DNA of 64,000 nucleotides from Seminavis robusta (taxonomy: Eukaryota > Bacillariophyta > Bacillariophyceae > Naviculales > Naviculaceae): contig CAICTM010000288.1 in assembly GCA_903772945.1 (NCBI GenBank), positions 1-64,000 of the forward strand, read 5' to 3'. A program made the position numbers and the translations under genes. How positions within the stretch are numbered: position 1 is the first letter of the stretch; each line of letters starts with the position of its first letter. The notes under the pieces are model-generated. The model was not told the DNA's origin, searched no databases, and saw only the letters and a list, made by a program, of their open reading frames with translations. Shown here piece after piece: positions 10,973-21,500 of this stretch.

Positions 10973-12446
10973 ATGGCAACAACAACGACGATGCGAATGA
11001 ACGAAGAAACCAAGACAATGGAGGAAAGTAAAGAGGACCTGCCAGAGTGGGTCCGATCGCTGCAAAATGGAGCGATCCGGGAACAGTGGCCACCACGAGC
11101 CCATGACATTGATTGGGAAAAGCCAACCAACGAAGTGTACCATGATCCACTCTTCAAGGACTTTTCGCCCGAATTCAAGGCGGCCCGAGAAAAGTTGGAT
11201 TATAGTTATCATCGAAATCCGGCCAAATCTCGACAGGAATTGCAAGATGTCATTTTGGCCCGTGTGGTACAAGCTGCACTGCAAGCCAATCAACAGCATC
11301 CACAAGAAGAATCCAAGGAAGAAGTCAAGGAGGTGCTCCCGGAAGAACCCGGTCGCCGACCTTGGATTGTCTTTTCCGCTGGACCCATGGGAGTGGGAAA
11401 AGGTTATGTAATGGCTACTTTGAATGAACGAGGATTGTTTCCACTGGATCGGTAAGCGATTGGTGCATCAATATTTGTTATTTGTTCTGCGAGATTCTCA
11501 TTGTCTGGTTGCATATTATATTTTGGTTCCTCTCCTCGTTAGATTCCTCAAGATTGACCCTGATCTCTTGAAAACGGAACTGCCCGAAATGCCGGGATAC
11601 TTGCGACAAGATCCAGCATCGGCGGCCACCAAAGTTCATCGAGAATCCACCCAAATGGCCGATGTGCTCTTGGAACATGCCCTCCAAAAACGCATCCCCA
11701 CGCTGGTGGATGGATCTCTGCGGGATGTCGAATACTATCGATCTTTCATGGAACGCGTCCGACGAGAATTTCCAGAGTATCAATTGGCCATTTTGCACGT
11801 CACGGCGGCACCCGACATTATTCGAGCCAGGGCACAATCCCGAGCGGAAAAAACAGGACGAGCCGTTCCCGAAGCATTACTCACGGCCAGCATTGAACAG
11901 GTACCCGCGTCGGTGGAAGCATTGTCACCTCATGTCGATGTGGTTTTTACCATTTCCAATGAAGAAGATCAACCTTTGAAGCTTTTGAGTCGAGAAGAAA
12001 CTGCTGCAAAGAAGACGGAAAAGAAAGAGTGCAAGATTTTGGGGAGCCTCTGCGCTCCCAAAACCGACACGAGTACTTCCTGGAAAGACTTTCGACAAAC
12101 GTGGTGGACGACATTGAATGGAAACGAAAAGAAAGTGTGCCGATTCATGCCCAAGTGGTGCGAAAAGCAGTGTCCTGGCATGTCCGAATTCAAGACGTGT
12201 TGGATGAACAGCGCCTGTATCAAGTCTGCCAAAGCGGTTTATTCGTCAGCCTATCCATCGTTTTGCCCAGGATGCACCATGGCTGGTGGACTTTGTGGAA
12301 TGTGCATACATGACAAGCACTGGTGCCAATGTAAAGAGTGTGGGCCCGAGTCTGCTGCCATGAAAATGAAGAAAAAGGAATGCTCCTTGACAACTTCAAT
12401 GAATTCGTTGTTCGGGGGAAAGAAGAAACACGGACAGCCCGCATGA
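10973..12446 (+). CDS. zeta-family P-loop kinase with Cys-rich C-terminal domain
   Basis: Two exons (10973-11451 and 11543-12446; phase-2 junction) give 460 residues. Residues about 1-130 are hydrophilic and Glu-rich. A Walker A loop GPMGVGKGYV begins at about residue 137, followed by DPDLLK and a helical kinase core matching the zeta-toxin/UDP-N-acetylglucosamine-kinase-like P-loop fold, as in eukaryotic cytosolic relatives. From about residue 335 a Cys-rich tail has at least 17 cysteines in CxxC-like pairs (CPGC, CGMC, CQCKEC), which may bind metal or be disulphide-rich. The gene looks whole and has an intron, with no partner antitoxin nearby, so a role as an ordinary eukaryotic nucleotide-dependent kinase is more likely than a toxin module. 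The substrate is unknown. Confidence 0.75.
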
Positions 12447-12794
12447 CTTTGGTGTTGTTGCAGCAACTGTAGTATACAAATTAGTTAAACAAGTAGAGAC
12501 AACACGTTTTTCAGTAAAGATCATGCATATGCTTCAGCATCGCAACTCACATTCCGGCCGATGGGGAAGTGGAGCGGACCGAACGCCCAACGACACGGAT
12601 AGGCTAGAATTTAGAAAAGACGAACCTTGTAGCCTCGCTAATCTTACTTCTTAAATACTAACTCGGCGGATGCAAGTCCATCATGCACTCCTGACTTTAT
12701 TCCGCACGGAAAGCCATTGCGAAGCACCTGGTTGAGACGATTGTTGTGATACTCACTCATGCATGCACCTAGCCAGAAGGATCAGATTTCTCCT
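12447..12794. other. convergent 3' region
   Basis: Between the kinase and copy B, whose 3' ends face each other. Nothing beyond untranslated ends is apparent. Confidence 0.5.
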
Positions 12795-13685
12795 CTAATC
12801 TTCAATTGTAAAGTCGCTGGGTTGGGGAGATCGTGGAGATCCATTTCCTGTGACGGATGAACTGGGACTCAAGGGTGATGTAATGGGGTTGGCAGCTCTT
12901 CTTTCGTTAAATTCATGCACAGCCGGGGGCAACTTGAATGCCAACAGGAGCAGCCAGGATGGCAGAAGGATGAGACGAATCAGAATGGTAAAGGTCATGG
13001 AAACCAAATTGTAGGTATCCCAGTCCACGAATCGTACTATCAAAAAGACAAAATCCGCCAATGAAAGCATTCCAATAAAGAATCCCATTCCTCCCCAGCA
13101 CATCTCACCGCCCAACAATCCACTGGGCGAAGTCCGGATACTCAAAAAGAGACAAAAGCAGATCCCAAAGAGCGCAAAGTATTCAAAGGAGTCGACCCAC
13201 AAGATCATGCCTTGCGTCAACTGGTAGGTAATTTCCAAGGATTTCCATCCAATTCCATTGGGCTTTTGTGGATCACCACCCCAGTCATCGAGGTAAAAGT
13301 CCCTGGAGATCCAGTTTCCGGTGTTCCAGGATCCGATATGCATAAGGCGGGAAACAAACTCGGTGGTAGCAGCGGCAACTGCCAGAACGGCAATCATGGT
13401 GTGCAGCCAGATCATACGCCTTCCACCATGTGACAGAATAAAGGCAGCCTGAAGGAGAGGGATGGTCAATAAGACCCAAGAAATGGCAATGATAAAGGAT
13501 CCAGACAGATGCAGCCCGGCCAAATCGCGACGGTCATTCCAATGCGATTCCAAAAAGTCAGGGTCCAATTTTCGGTACTGATCCCACTGAAAGGTTGGTC
13601 GTGATCTCTCAATGCCAGCCCAGATTGCCAACAACAAGTTCCCCGTGAACACAAAGAGACTTGCAAAGAAACAAGTCCAATCCAT
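12795..13685 (-). CDS. multi-pass membrane protein of unrecognised family, copy B
   Basis: Single-exon gene of 296 residues, paralogous to the genes at 9624 and 14477. It keeps the KLDPDFLESHW box, SRLMHIG, TGNWISRDF, GWKSLEI, ILWVDSFEYF and GFFIGMLSLADFVF, and about six hydrophobic segments. The tail after residue 265 is Ser/Pro-rich, a likely cytosolic, possibly phosphorylated end that differs from the tails of the other copies. Same strand as copies A and C; the kinase gene on the other strand separates it from copy A. Function unknown. Confidence 0.7.
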   Translation of the reverse strand: MDWTCFFASLFVFTGNLLLAIWAGIERSRPTFQWDQYRKLDPDFLESHWNDRRDLAGLHLSGSFIIAISWVLLTIPLLQAAFILSHGGRRMIWLHTMIAVLAVAAATTEFVSRLMHIGSWNTGNWISRDFYLDDWGGDPQKPNGIGWKSLEITYQLTQGMILWVDSFEYFALFGICFCLFLSIRTSPSGLLGGEMCWGGMGFFIGMLSLADFVFLIVRFVDWDTYNLVSMTFTILIRLILLPSWLLLLAFKLPPAVHEFNERRAANPITSPLSPSSSVTGNGSPRSPQPSDFTIED

Positions 13686-14476
13686 CGTCTTTGTTGCGTC
13701 TCTTCTCGAATAAAAGAATAAAAGTCAAGATGCTACCCTTTTTGGAGAGCGCCGCTGTCAAAGTTTCAGCTTGCTATGTGATGTGCTAGCACTATCCCAG
13801 TGGATAACAGGAGATGATAAAGGACTATGTAGACGGAAGAGGGATCCTTGGCTATGCTGGTCCTTTGTTACTGGCCGTCTTTGGTCACCGTTGTGCTCAA
13901 GCTGCCATTGTCTCCCTGATCTGCCTCCAGCAACGGTGCGCGCATTGGTTGCGCGGCGGATACGCAGTCGTGGGTTTTTAATCCTACGAAGGCTAAAGGG
14001 CGCAGGCGCGTGCTTGTCATGCATCGCATTGGATCCTCTGCAACCTGCAACCTGCAACCTACAACAGGTCGTGCCGTCCATCTTGCCATGGCTTTCAGGG
14101 GAGTATGACTTGCGAGAATGATGCCCATCGGAGCATAGACACGAGGAATATTTTCTCTGTCTCTGAAGCAAAAAGATGAAGGCACCAAGGCATTTGGATC
14201 AGTGTCGAAACCATCCCACTTTTTCAATGTAGTTAGTTCACTAGCTAGTGTCTTTGTCCTTGACAATGATTGTCCCTGCGTTCATTACTCGATAATCTTG
14301 TCTCTAAATTTTAACAACACTATTCTCGGAAGCAAGCCACTGGCGGAATGTAGATTGTTCTTTTGTATTAGGCTGAGCTTCCTTGTCTGACAAACCCAAT
14401 GCATCTCTCAGTCGGAATCCACCAATCAAGTAGCTAGATAAAGCATGATATTGTCCTCCTCTAATCCATCCATCGT
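13686..14476. other. intergenic spacer between copies B and C
   Basis: 790 bases with no convincing coding signal. A short tandem repeat of a CTGCAAC unit (about four copies) lies at 14037-14065. The small frames here have no recognisable protein features. Confidence 0.5.
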
Positions 14477-15319
14477 CTAATCAATATGCCTCTCATCTCC
14501 AGTTGCGGGCATGGACACACCACTTCTCTTGCTTTGTTCATCCTGCAGGTGAGCCCGTGTGGCAGCAGGCAATGTGCAAGACAGACAGACAAAGAATAAG
14601 GGCACAAAAATGACTCGATTCATCACCGAAATGATGCGTCCAATCAAAGACGCCGTTTCCCAGAACTTGAAGCGAACCACATAGGCCACAAAATCGGCCA
14701 TGGACAGAACTCCAATAAAGAAGGCAAATCCTCCCATGGCCATTCCAATGCTGTTTGGCAAATTGCCCATGGTATTGACGGACCAAAAGATACAGAGGAA
14801 CATGAACGAAAGTGCCAGATACTCGACACTATCGACCCACAGAGTCATTGAAGCCGCATTTCGCCAGGAGACTTCCAAGGCTTGCCATCCAACCTTGTCA
14901 CCTTGAGTGTGCCAGTTTTCCAGGGTAAATTCGACCGAGACCCAATCGGCAGCATTAAAGGCTCCCATGTGCATCAATTGCGCAGTGACTTCGATAATGG
15001 CACCACCCAAGGCAAAGCAGACACAGGCCACATGCAACCCTAGCTTGCGGTCACCACCCATGGATTGAACGACGCAAAGATGCATGACAGGCGCCGTCAG
15101 AATCACCCAGGATGCGGCGGTAATCATTTTTCCAGCCACTTCGAGTTGTCGATTCTGGCGACGCCATTCCCAATCTGTCAAGAGGAAATCAGCATTCAAC
15201 TGTGAATAGGCGTATTGGTCCCAGTGCTCTCGGTTCTTTTCAATGGCATAGTAGATCACCAACAGGGTGTTACCCAAAAAGATGAAGAGAGCTGCCAAGA
15301 GACAATTAAAATCCACCAT
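14477..15319 (-). CDS. multi-pass membrane protein of unrecognised family, copy C
   Basis: Single-exon gene of 280 residues, the shortest of three tandem paralogues. Conserved elements are QLNADFLLTDWEWRRQNRQL, AQLMHMG, ADWVSVEF, GWQALEVSW, TLWVDSVEYLAL and GGFAFFIGVLSMADFV. The C-terminal tail is short and hydrophilic. The arrangement A-B-C on one strand points to tandem duplication; divergence is high, so the duplications are not recent. Function unknown. Confidence 0.7.
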   Translation of the reverse strand: MVDFNCLLAALFIFLGNTLLVIYYAIEKNREHWDQYAYSQLNADFLLTDWEWRRQNRQLEVAGKMITAASWVILTAPVMHLCVVQSMGGDRKLGLHVACVCFALGGAIIEVTAQLMHMGAFNAADWVSVEFTLENWHTQGDKVGWQALEVSWRNAASMTLWVDSVEYLALSFMFLCIFWSVNTMGNLPNSIGMAMGGFAFFIGVLSMADFVAYVVRFKFWETASLIGRIISVMNRVIFVPLFFVCLSCTLPAATRAHLQDEQSKRSGVSMPATGDERHID

Positions 15320-15718
15320 GATTCTTCAGGATTGTCAAGGTAGATAGTGGATCCGCACGAGGAAAGATGCTAATAAAGAAGCAAGGAAGAAACAAAGGTT
15401 GACTGCCGTATACTACGTCGTCTGTTGGTCTTTATGCCATTGTGGCGGGGTCCTGTTCCAAATCCAAAGCAAACGGGCCAAAGTCAGTGTGCTCGCGCAC
15501 CGTTGCGCGAAAGCATAAGCCAGTAAGGTGAAAAACACAGCCAAGGCCTGATCTTTTATAAAATCGTTTCAAGCCAAAGGATCTTTCTTCGTCATTCCTG
15601 AAAACTGTAACATCCGATCGGTCGACGTTGCCATTATGCATACTTACAACCCCACAACCGAAACATAGCAATAGCCCCATAGAAACTGAAGACCCACCAA
15701 GAAGAAGGCTCCAGCACA
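15320..15718. other. divergent intergenic region
   Basis: Lies between the starts of copy C (minus) and the DUF179 gene (plus). An AT-rich TTTTATAAAA stretch sits at about 15555-15564, roughly 160 bases before the DUF179 ATG; it could be a TATA-like element but this is not established. Confidence 0.35.
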
Positions 15719-16892
15719 ATGACACCTTTGTTATCTAATAGTTTTTTCTGCATAGTCTTAGCTCTTCTGAGCCAGACACAGCCATCGTTTGGCTTTCTCC
15801 CCACAGTCTGCCATGGTGTCAATACCTTCCACAAAGCAACGGTCAAGTCAATCCAGCACGGCCAAAGAATACCCCCGCTTGCTTCTTCCTTTTATGGGAA
15901 ATTTGACGAAGATGAGGATGATGAGGAAGATGAGGATGACGATGATGATGACGATGATGATGATGACGACGATGATGATACGCGATTTGGATGATCTAGA
16001 TGTCGCCAATTTTCGAAGTCGTCTCATGGCCGATGCAGGTGAAGAGGCACCACCAGATCCGGCCTCGCCATCCGTGTCCTCCAGCATTGATGATTTGATC
16101 AGTTATGCGCGAAGCCAAAGCAGCAGCAGCAACAAGGAAGAAGAATCACCGGATTGGGCCAAAGAGGTCGATACGCTGAAAAGAGGTGTAGTCTTGGTGG
16201 CCAATCCAGCCTCGTTCTGTACCGACTTTGGAGGCAAAAAGTTTTCCCCCAAACCGACTCTGTTGTCCAAATTCGGATTGACATTGCCTCCTCCCGTCGA
16301 TTTGGGACCTGACCGTAGGTCTGATCTTTTGCCCGTACTCATCTTGGTGGATTGTCACGAGAAACGTGGTGTCAGGGCCGTGCTGTTGAATCGAAGAACG
16401 GGGTATTTGTTGGGAGATCTTGAGCAGCCTCCAACCGATGACAATGATTCGGCTTTGGGTCCGGCACCCATACTAGAAAAGTTTTGTATTCAACCACTGT
16501 GGTTTGGTGGCGTCGACAATGTGTCATCTGGTTTGGATATGCTGCATCAATGCCCAATGGTACAGGGAGCCAAAAAAATCACGGAGGATGGCTTGTTCTG
16601 GGGTGGCGACCCTGCACAAGCTCAAGATGCCATGTCGGATCCCAGCCTGGATCGTGTCATGACTGGCTTTGACTTTAAGTTCTTTGTGCAAAGCACAACC
16701 TGGACTACCAACGACATCGAAAAAGAAATCAAGTCTGGGACTTGGATCAAGGCGCAAGTGTCCAAGGAAGTGCTTTTCAAAAGCCGAGATAGAATGGGCA
16801 CCAGAAGAGCCAAACCGTTGTGGACAGAAATAATGGAACTGATGGGTGGTGAGTATGTTGAGCTCAAAGAAAGATTCTATGATGAGCAATAG
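15719..16892 (+). CDS. plastid-type DUF179 (YqgE/AlgH, UPF0301) protein
   Basis: The ATG at 15719 opens a signal peptide (SFFCIVLALLSQTQPSFG) followed at once by FLP and a Ser/Thr/basic stretch, the bipartite presequence of diatom plastid proteins. It runs into a long Asp tract encoded by GAT/GAC repeats. The DUF179 domain (RGVVLVANPASF, LLNRRTGYLLGDLE, WFGGVDN, LFWGGDPAQA, FFVQSTTWTTNDIEKEI) lies downstream in a different frame, open from 15789 to the stop at 16892, where the tract itself reads as poly-Met. The presequence and domain are joined only if one base is gained or lost within about 15900-15990. This may be an assembly error in a simple repeat or a real variant. The biochemical role of DUF179 proteins is unresolved. 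Confidence 0.75.
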
Positions 16893-17202
16893 ATGAGGAG
16901 TGAGGGTGCACGAACTCTGATAGCTTGTTGAAGCCATTCATCCCTTTTGACGATCACCAATCAATCTACACAAATAGGGAGTTCCATTGGTGCGGTTGCT
17001 GCCCCAATCGGGCAGGTTAGAAAAGGAAGCTATAGTTAAAATAGATCCACCCAGCATAATGTCTATATTTGTTGGCATTGTTGTAGTGATGTTGCAGATT
17101 GGCTCAGGGCAAGTCTAAGGTATGGCTTGACAATGCAACCTCCAAGGTGGAATATAGTTTTTAAAACACGCAACCGATCAAGATACTAGTACAATAGCCT
17201 GG
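16893..17202. other. convergent 3' region
   Basis: 310 bases between the 3' ends of the DUF179 and RCC1-BTB genes; no feature recognised. Confidence 0.5.
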
Positions 17203-19622
17203 TTATCTTTGAGCCAAAATCTCCAGTAACAAGGAGTGGCTCACTTGTTTGATGCCTTCCGTCTTGGAAACGACGTCGAAGTTCTCGACAACGTAAGCCA
17301 TGCAAACTTCCTTCAAGATATGGCAGTGCGCTTCGGTGGCATTTTGTAGCAAGGGGCCGCTGTTTTCGGCATTCAAGTTACGCCGTACAACTGTACAGCA
17401 CATATCTCGCAGTCGTTCCAGTTGGTAAAGATCAGCCGCAATGTACAGTTCGATAGCGTGCTCCAATTCGATTTTGACAGAATCAGTGTAAATGTACTCC
17501 AATAGCAACAAGAAAACTGGACGAGACATGTCCGGGATGGGGATTATCGCCTTCTCTGCACTTTCTCTCATTCCTGATCGAAACATGGCAGCAAAATGTT
17601 CGCACCGAGAAGCCAATAGTGCCCTGTGCGCATACACAGGTTGATCTTCCACAGTGAAGGTGACGTCCGAAAACTCCTCGTCATTCACCAGGGCTCTCAT
17701 GGACGAGTTGTAGGCCGTCGTTACGGGGACAGCATTGACACCGCCCGCCAGACCAGCGCCGACGTGATCAAAAGGTTCCACCAGTACAGCAGTGTGTTCG
17801 TTGTATGATGCAACCTTGACCACGCGATATTTCTTTAACTTTTCTACCAGCTGAGGTACACTCACACGACGAGACGAACCAACACCAAGTTTTCCTGCAA
17901 AACGAATCGACTGAGTTAGTTACCGTCGAAAACATCAAGCCTGCGTGAGAGAGCAGGCACTCACCGTGGTCGGAATTGCCCCAAGTGTACACCAAACCTA
18001 ATGATGGTAATGACGAAACGAAAAAACGCAAGCAATGAGGACATGGCGTCAGATCTCAAGCAACGCTCTACTTCTCTACTCACCTTTGGCCGTCAGGGCA
18101 ACCGAATGAGACCAGCCACATGTAATTTCGGAGACGAACTCTCCGTCGAGAGCCTGCACAAACGTTGGTTTTAACCTGTTGACTCGATCGTTGTGGCCCA
18201 GCTGTGCCAAGGAAAAAAACGCGATGTGTAAGATCCAAATCTAGCTGTAACACAGCTCGAGATCAAAGAAACCCACCTGTCCGTGTTCTCCACCTCCAGT
18301 AGTGTACAATTTTCCATCCTCCGTAACGACGGCAGTGTGAAATCCTCCACAACTCACTTGCCTCGGCTTCTTGCCGACCATAGCCTCGACTAGATGTGGA
18401 GTATGACAATTCCTTTCATTGCCCGTCCCCAATCGACCAAATTTGCCTTCGCCGAATGTGTAGAGTTCGAGTTCTCCCCCATTACCGGAATCGGTCAAAC
18501 ACCCAGTGTGGAATCCGCAGGCACTCAGTTGGACAACTCTTTTCCCAGCAAGTCTCTCCAATAACTTTGGTGAGTATTGATGTCCTTCCCTCGATCCAAT
18601 ACCAGTGGTGCCAGCTTCATTGTCACCCCAGGTGTACAGGTTTCCTTCGGGACTAGTGACAACGGCGGTGTGGCGACTACCACAAGCAATCATGGAAACA
18701 ACCAAACCAACAAGGGCTTCCACGCGTTTGGGGGTTGAATGTCCATTTTCATTGCCATGTCCAAGTTTGCCTACGACGAGCACAAGGTCACGTCAGTCAG
18801 CATCATCTAGGATAAAAGGCTGTTGCGTCGCATGTTGGTTCTCCTTACCGTACATGCCACCTCCCTGAAGGAAAAATGAGCAACGAATCAAATGTGCATT
18901 GAGTGAAAACTCAGGACGATCTATCAACATAAAGATTCTCTATGGAATAAATATAATCACTCACCCAAGTGTACAAATCGCCGTTGCCTGTCACAGCAGC
19001 GGTGTGATAGGACCCGCAGGTAACTTGGACAACAATTTGTCCTGCCAGACTTTGAATGATCCTAGGGACATATTTCCACCCATTATCTCCATGGCCTAAA
19101 CGCCAAAAGAACGTTGCAATAGAAATGAGAAACAAACCAATACAACAGCGAAAACAGCACATTCTTCCGCATAAGGCAACATACCCAAACGGCCATCGTC
19201 TCCGCGACCTTTATTGCAGAAAACAAGGGAATTTCGTTAGGACAAAAACAAATCCGGTAGTTAAGGGAACAAGGTACCCCATCCTGGACTATCCATCTTC
19301 CCAACACTAAAGACTCACCCCAAGTGTATACTTCTCCATCTGTGGTAAGGACGACGGTATGTCCTGACCCGCAGGCAATTTGCCTCACACCCACTCCCCG
19401 CAAGGCATCCACGAACTTGGGTTCGTCCGAATCACACGTATCACCCAAACCAAGCTGACCATCTTCGCCACGTCCAAATGTAAAGACGGCCAGTCCTTCC
19501 ATTTCTCCTCCTTGCGAATTGCGCTGTCGTGACTTGGGGCGTAGCTCTCGCAAGCTACATCCCGCTGCTACCGACTCGGCAGATCCACCACTGCTCGACG
19601 AGCGCTGACCACCCGATGACAT
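17203..19622 (-). CDS. RCC1-repeat and BTB/POZ domain protein
   Basis: Eight exons on the minus strand: 19622-19319, 19208-19185, 19095-18965, 18864-18849, 18770-18277, 18201-18084, 17997-17965 and 17894-17203, giving 603 residues with consistent phases. The N-terminal two thirds is an RCC1 beta-propeller: repeated ACGSGHTVVL, TCGSYHTAAVT, ACGSRHTAVVT, ACGFHTG, SCGGFHTAVVT and TCGWSHSVALT, each followed by YTWG or similar. The C-terminal third has a BTB domain (FSDVTFTVEDQPVYAHRALL...EHFAAMF) and a BACK-like helical end. BTB domains of this type often recruit Cullin-3 ubiquitin ligase; here that is inference. Introns fall at blade borders, and two exons have only 24 and 16 bases. Confidence 0.9.
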
Positions 19623-20100
19623 CTTGTACTTTTGCTCTTTGTTGTGCTAGATAGATAATGCGTGTTTCTGTCACGTTGTTCCTTGGCAGCTTGCACTACA
19701 ACCAGGGTCACTGTCGGAAAGAAACACTCTGTAACACAGTGAGTTCGTTTCAATTTCCTTTCGAGGGTATAATGCTGTGAAGCTCGCTTTGGTCGAATCC
19801 TTATCTAAACAACTTGGGAGTCCTACAGAAAATTCCTACTTTTGAAGATAATGGGAGCTTTGGTAGCGTCGTCTTGTCTCTATTGCATGTGCAACGTAAA
19901 GGTGCCGAAGTTTTTTCTGTTGCATTCGTGGTGTCGACCAGATCGTCGCTGCCTGTTTGGTTGGTTTTCTGCCCTTTGATCTTCCTTGAAAAGTCTTAAA
20001 TCTTTATCACGCCAGTGAAGCTTGAGCGGATTACAAAGACTACTGGTAGGGTACGGTGGAGTTGCGGGGAATGGGCTCTTGAAGGGGTTCCTTTGGTTAG
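19623..20100. other. upstream flank of the RCC1-BTB gene
   Basis: Promoter-side sequence of the RCC1-BTB gene merging into the repeat-rich stretch. No coding signal recognised. Confidence 0.4.
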
Positions 20101-20112
20101 TTACCAGCAAGT

Positions 20113-20312
20113 GGAGTAAATCTTCCACTTTGAGTCATGCTTCCGAATTGCAGCAATCTTCCATATTGTGTCATTCTTCCAAATTACATCACCTGGTACT
20201 GATTTCTACGCGTTTTTACGTAGATCCTTCCAGATTGCGTCATTCTTCCAGATTGTGTCATTCTTCCAGATTGTGTCATTCTTCTATTTTCAGTCATTCT
20301 TCCAAAAGAAAA
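20113..20312 (+). repeat. diverged 17-18 bp minisatellite
   Basis: About ten imperfect copies of a unit close to CATTCTTCCAGATTGTGT. The last four, at about 20219-20290, are nearly identical; the earlier ones are diverged and interrupted at 20175-20215. A related array in inverted orientation lies at about 59720-59885. The open frame across this array is a by-product of the repeat. Confidence 0.7.
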
Positions 20313-20546
20313 CAGTGAACTGCCTGATGAAGATGTAAAACAGGTATTCCCGCAACTCCGGTACGACGCACACAGTATCTGTAACCGGTACCAGGTATAC
20401 CACTCCTCGGAGGCAAGTCTCTCCCAGCTTCCGGTCGCTTCATTTTGTCAGTTGGGGTCAGTTGAATTTGGTGCCATAATTTGGTGCCGGTGCAGTTCTC
20501 CTGCACCGTCCTCGCACCGCACTGCACCAAAATTATGGGCACTTCA

Positions 20547-20636
20547 ACTAGTGTAACTAGAGTAACTGACGTAACTAGCGTAACTAGCGTAGGGTAACTG
20601 ACGTAACTAGCGTGCAACTGATGTAACTGGCGTAGA
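20547..20636 (+). repeat. TAACTAGCG short tandem repeat
   Basis: About nine imperfect copies of a 9-11 base unit of the form GTAACTAGC or GTAACTGAC, inside the candidate inverted-repeat element. Confidence 0.7.
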
Positions 20637-20833
20637 ACATTGGAGGACGACTAACGTGGTCGTCATTTCAACTAGCTTTGTATTGTAAACAACTCTACAG
20701 AGACAACAGAGCAACGGCAACACTGTTTACAATGAGTTACACTTAGTTTTCAAGCTTTTGAGGCACTTGAATCACTGCAGCGGCACCTGCCTCCCCCCAC
20801 CTCTTTTCCAACAGCTGAGCTCTGTGAGATTCG

Positions 20834-20881
20834 TCCAAGTCAGTCAAACAAGATGATGATCCAAGTCAGTCAAACAAGATG
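20834..20881 (+). repeat. direct duplication, 22 bp
   Basis: TCCAAGTCAGTCAAACAAGA occurs twice, at 20834 and 20860, separated by a few bases. Confidence 0.85.
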
Positions 20882-20992
20882 GCATTGCTTCTTTGAATCA
20901 AGCTCTAGAGCAATACAATTAATTTGGTGTTCGTAGAATTTTAATGATTACTCTATAGTAGATAAAACCTACTTGTAACTCAGTCATTGATA

Positions 20993-21056
20993 GCTAGCTA
21001 GCTAGCTAGTAGCTTAGATCAGCAGCACCAGCAGCACCAGCAGCAGCACCAGCATG
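20993..21056 (+). repeat. TAGC and AGCACC microsatellites
   Basis: A TAGCTAGCTAGC run is followed by an AGCAGCACC-type run of about 35 bases. Confidence 0.85.
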
Positions 21057-21150
21057 TAGTATTGGTACATGAGTCCATGAGTCCTCAGTCAACATGCCAT
21101 GGAGATTCTTAATAACAAGGCTTTTAAATTTTTACTTTTAATATTTTTAC

Positions 21151-21336
21151 CTAAAAGTAAAATTTCATTTTTGTACAGGCTGGTTTCTCTGCGTCCTCCC
21201 ACAAAAGACACACTTGGTACATTTGCATTAAGTCTTTGAGTCTCTCACTGGTTAAATTTTGGCTACTTGTTAAATACTTAAGAACACTAGGTTCTTCTAA
21301 GGACTTAACAACTTCAACTGATGTGGAAGGTGCCAT
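21151..21336 (-). other. small open frame inside the candidate element
   Basis: 61 codons beginning ATGGCACC, within the right-end hairpin, with a protein-like composition (KSLEEPSVLKYL, SERLKDLMQMYQ). No family recognised. It could be a remnant of an element-encoded protein or chance. Confidence 0.25.
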
Positions 21337-21454
21337 TCTCCTTTAGGAGCACTGCACCAGGGAAATGGCACCAAATTCACCCGACTCGTCAGTTGGGATC
21401 TCAAAAGAGACTGGCAGATAAAGGATCACACCAGTAGGTCTAAACAGGTGGAGG

Positions 21455-21500
21455 ATGTCACCTGTTGCCATTGGACCATGTCACCTGTTGCCATTGGACC
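21455..21500 (+). repeat. exact tandem duplication, 23 bp
   Basis: Two adjoining identical copies of a 23-base unit beginning ATGTCACCTGTTGCC, at 21455-21477 and 21478-21500; the identity implies a recent event. Confidence 0.9.

Larger units (their letters stand above)
20458..21395. mobile_element. candidate non-autonomous inverted-repeat element
   Basis: The left end (20458-20502) and the reverse complement of the right end (21349-21395) share GTC-x-G-x-TGAATTTGGTGCCAT, then GGTGCAGT-x-CTCC, in the same order. Each end can also fold: left arms 20459-20487 and 20524-20549, right arms GGTGCCATT and AATGGCACC at about 21329-21370. The interior holds no recognised transposase, only repeats and a 61-codon frame on the minus strand (21336-21151). 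This looks like a MITE-like or similarly non-autonomous element of about 0.9 kb, but no target-site duplication was confirmed. Confidence 0.4.

Noticed and set aside
10973-12446. Possible bacterial zeta toxin-antitoxin module
   Set aside because: The gene has an intron, a long eukaryotic-style N-terminus and no antitoxin partner; zeta-type kinases are common in eukaryotes in other roles.
13758-14171. 137-codon minus-strand frame between membrane copies B and C
   Set aside because: No similarity to the paralogues and no recognisable domain.
20022-20318. 98-codon frame
   Set aside because: Produced by the 17-18 base minisatellite.
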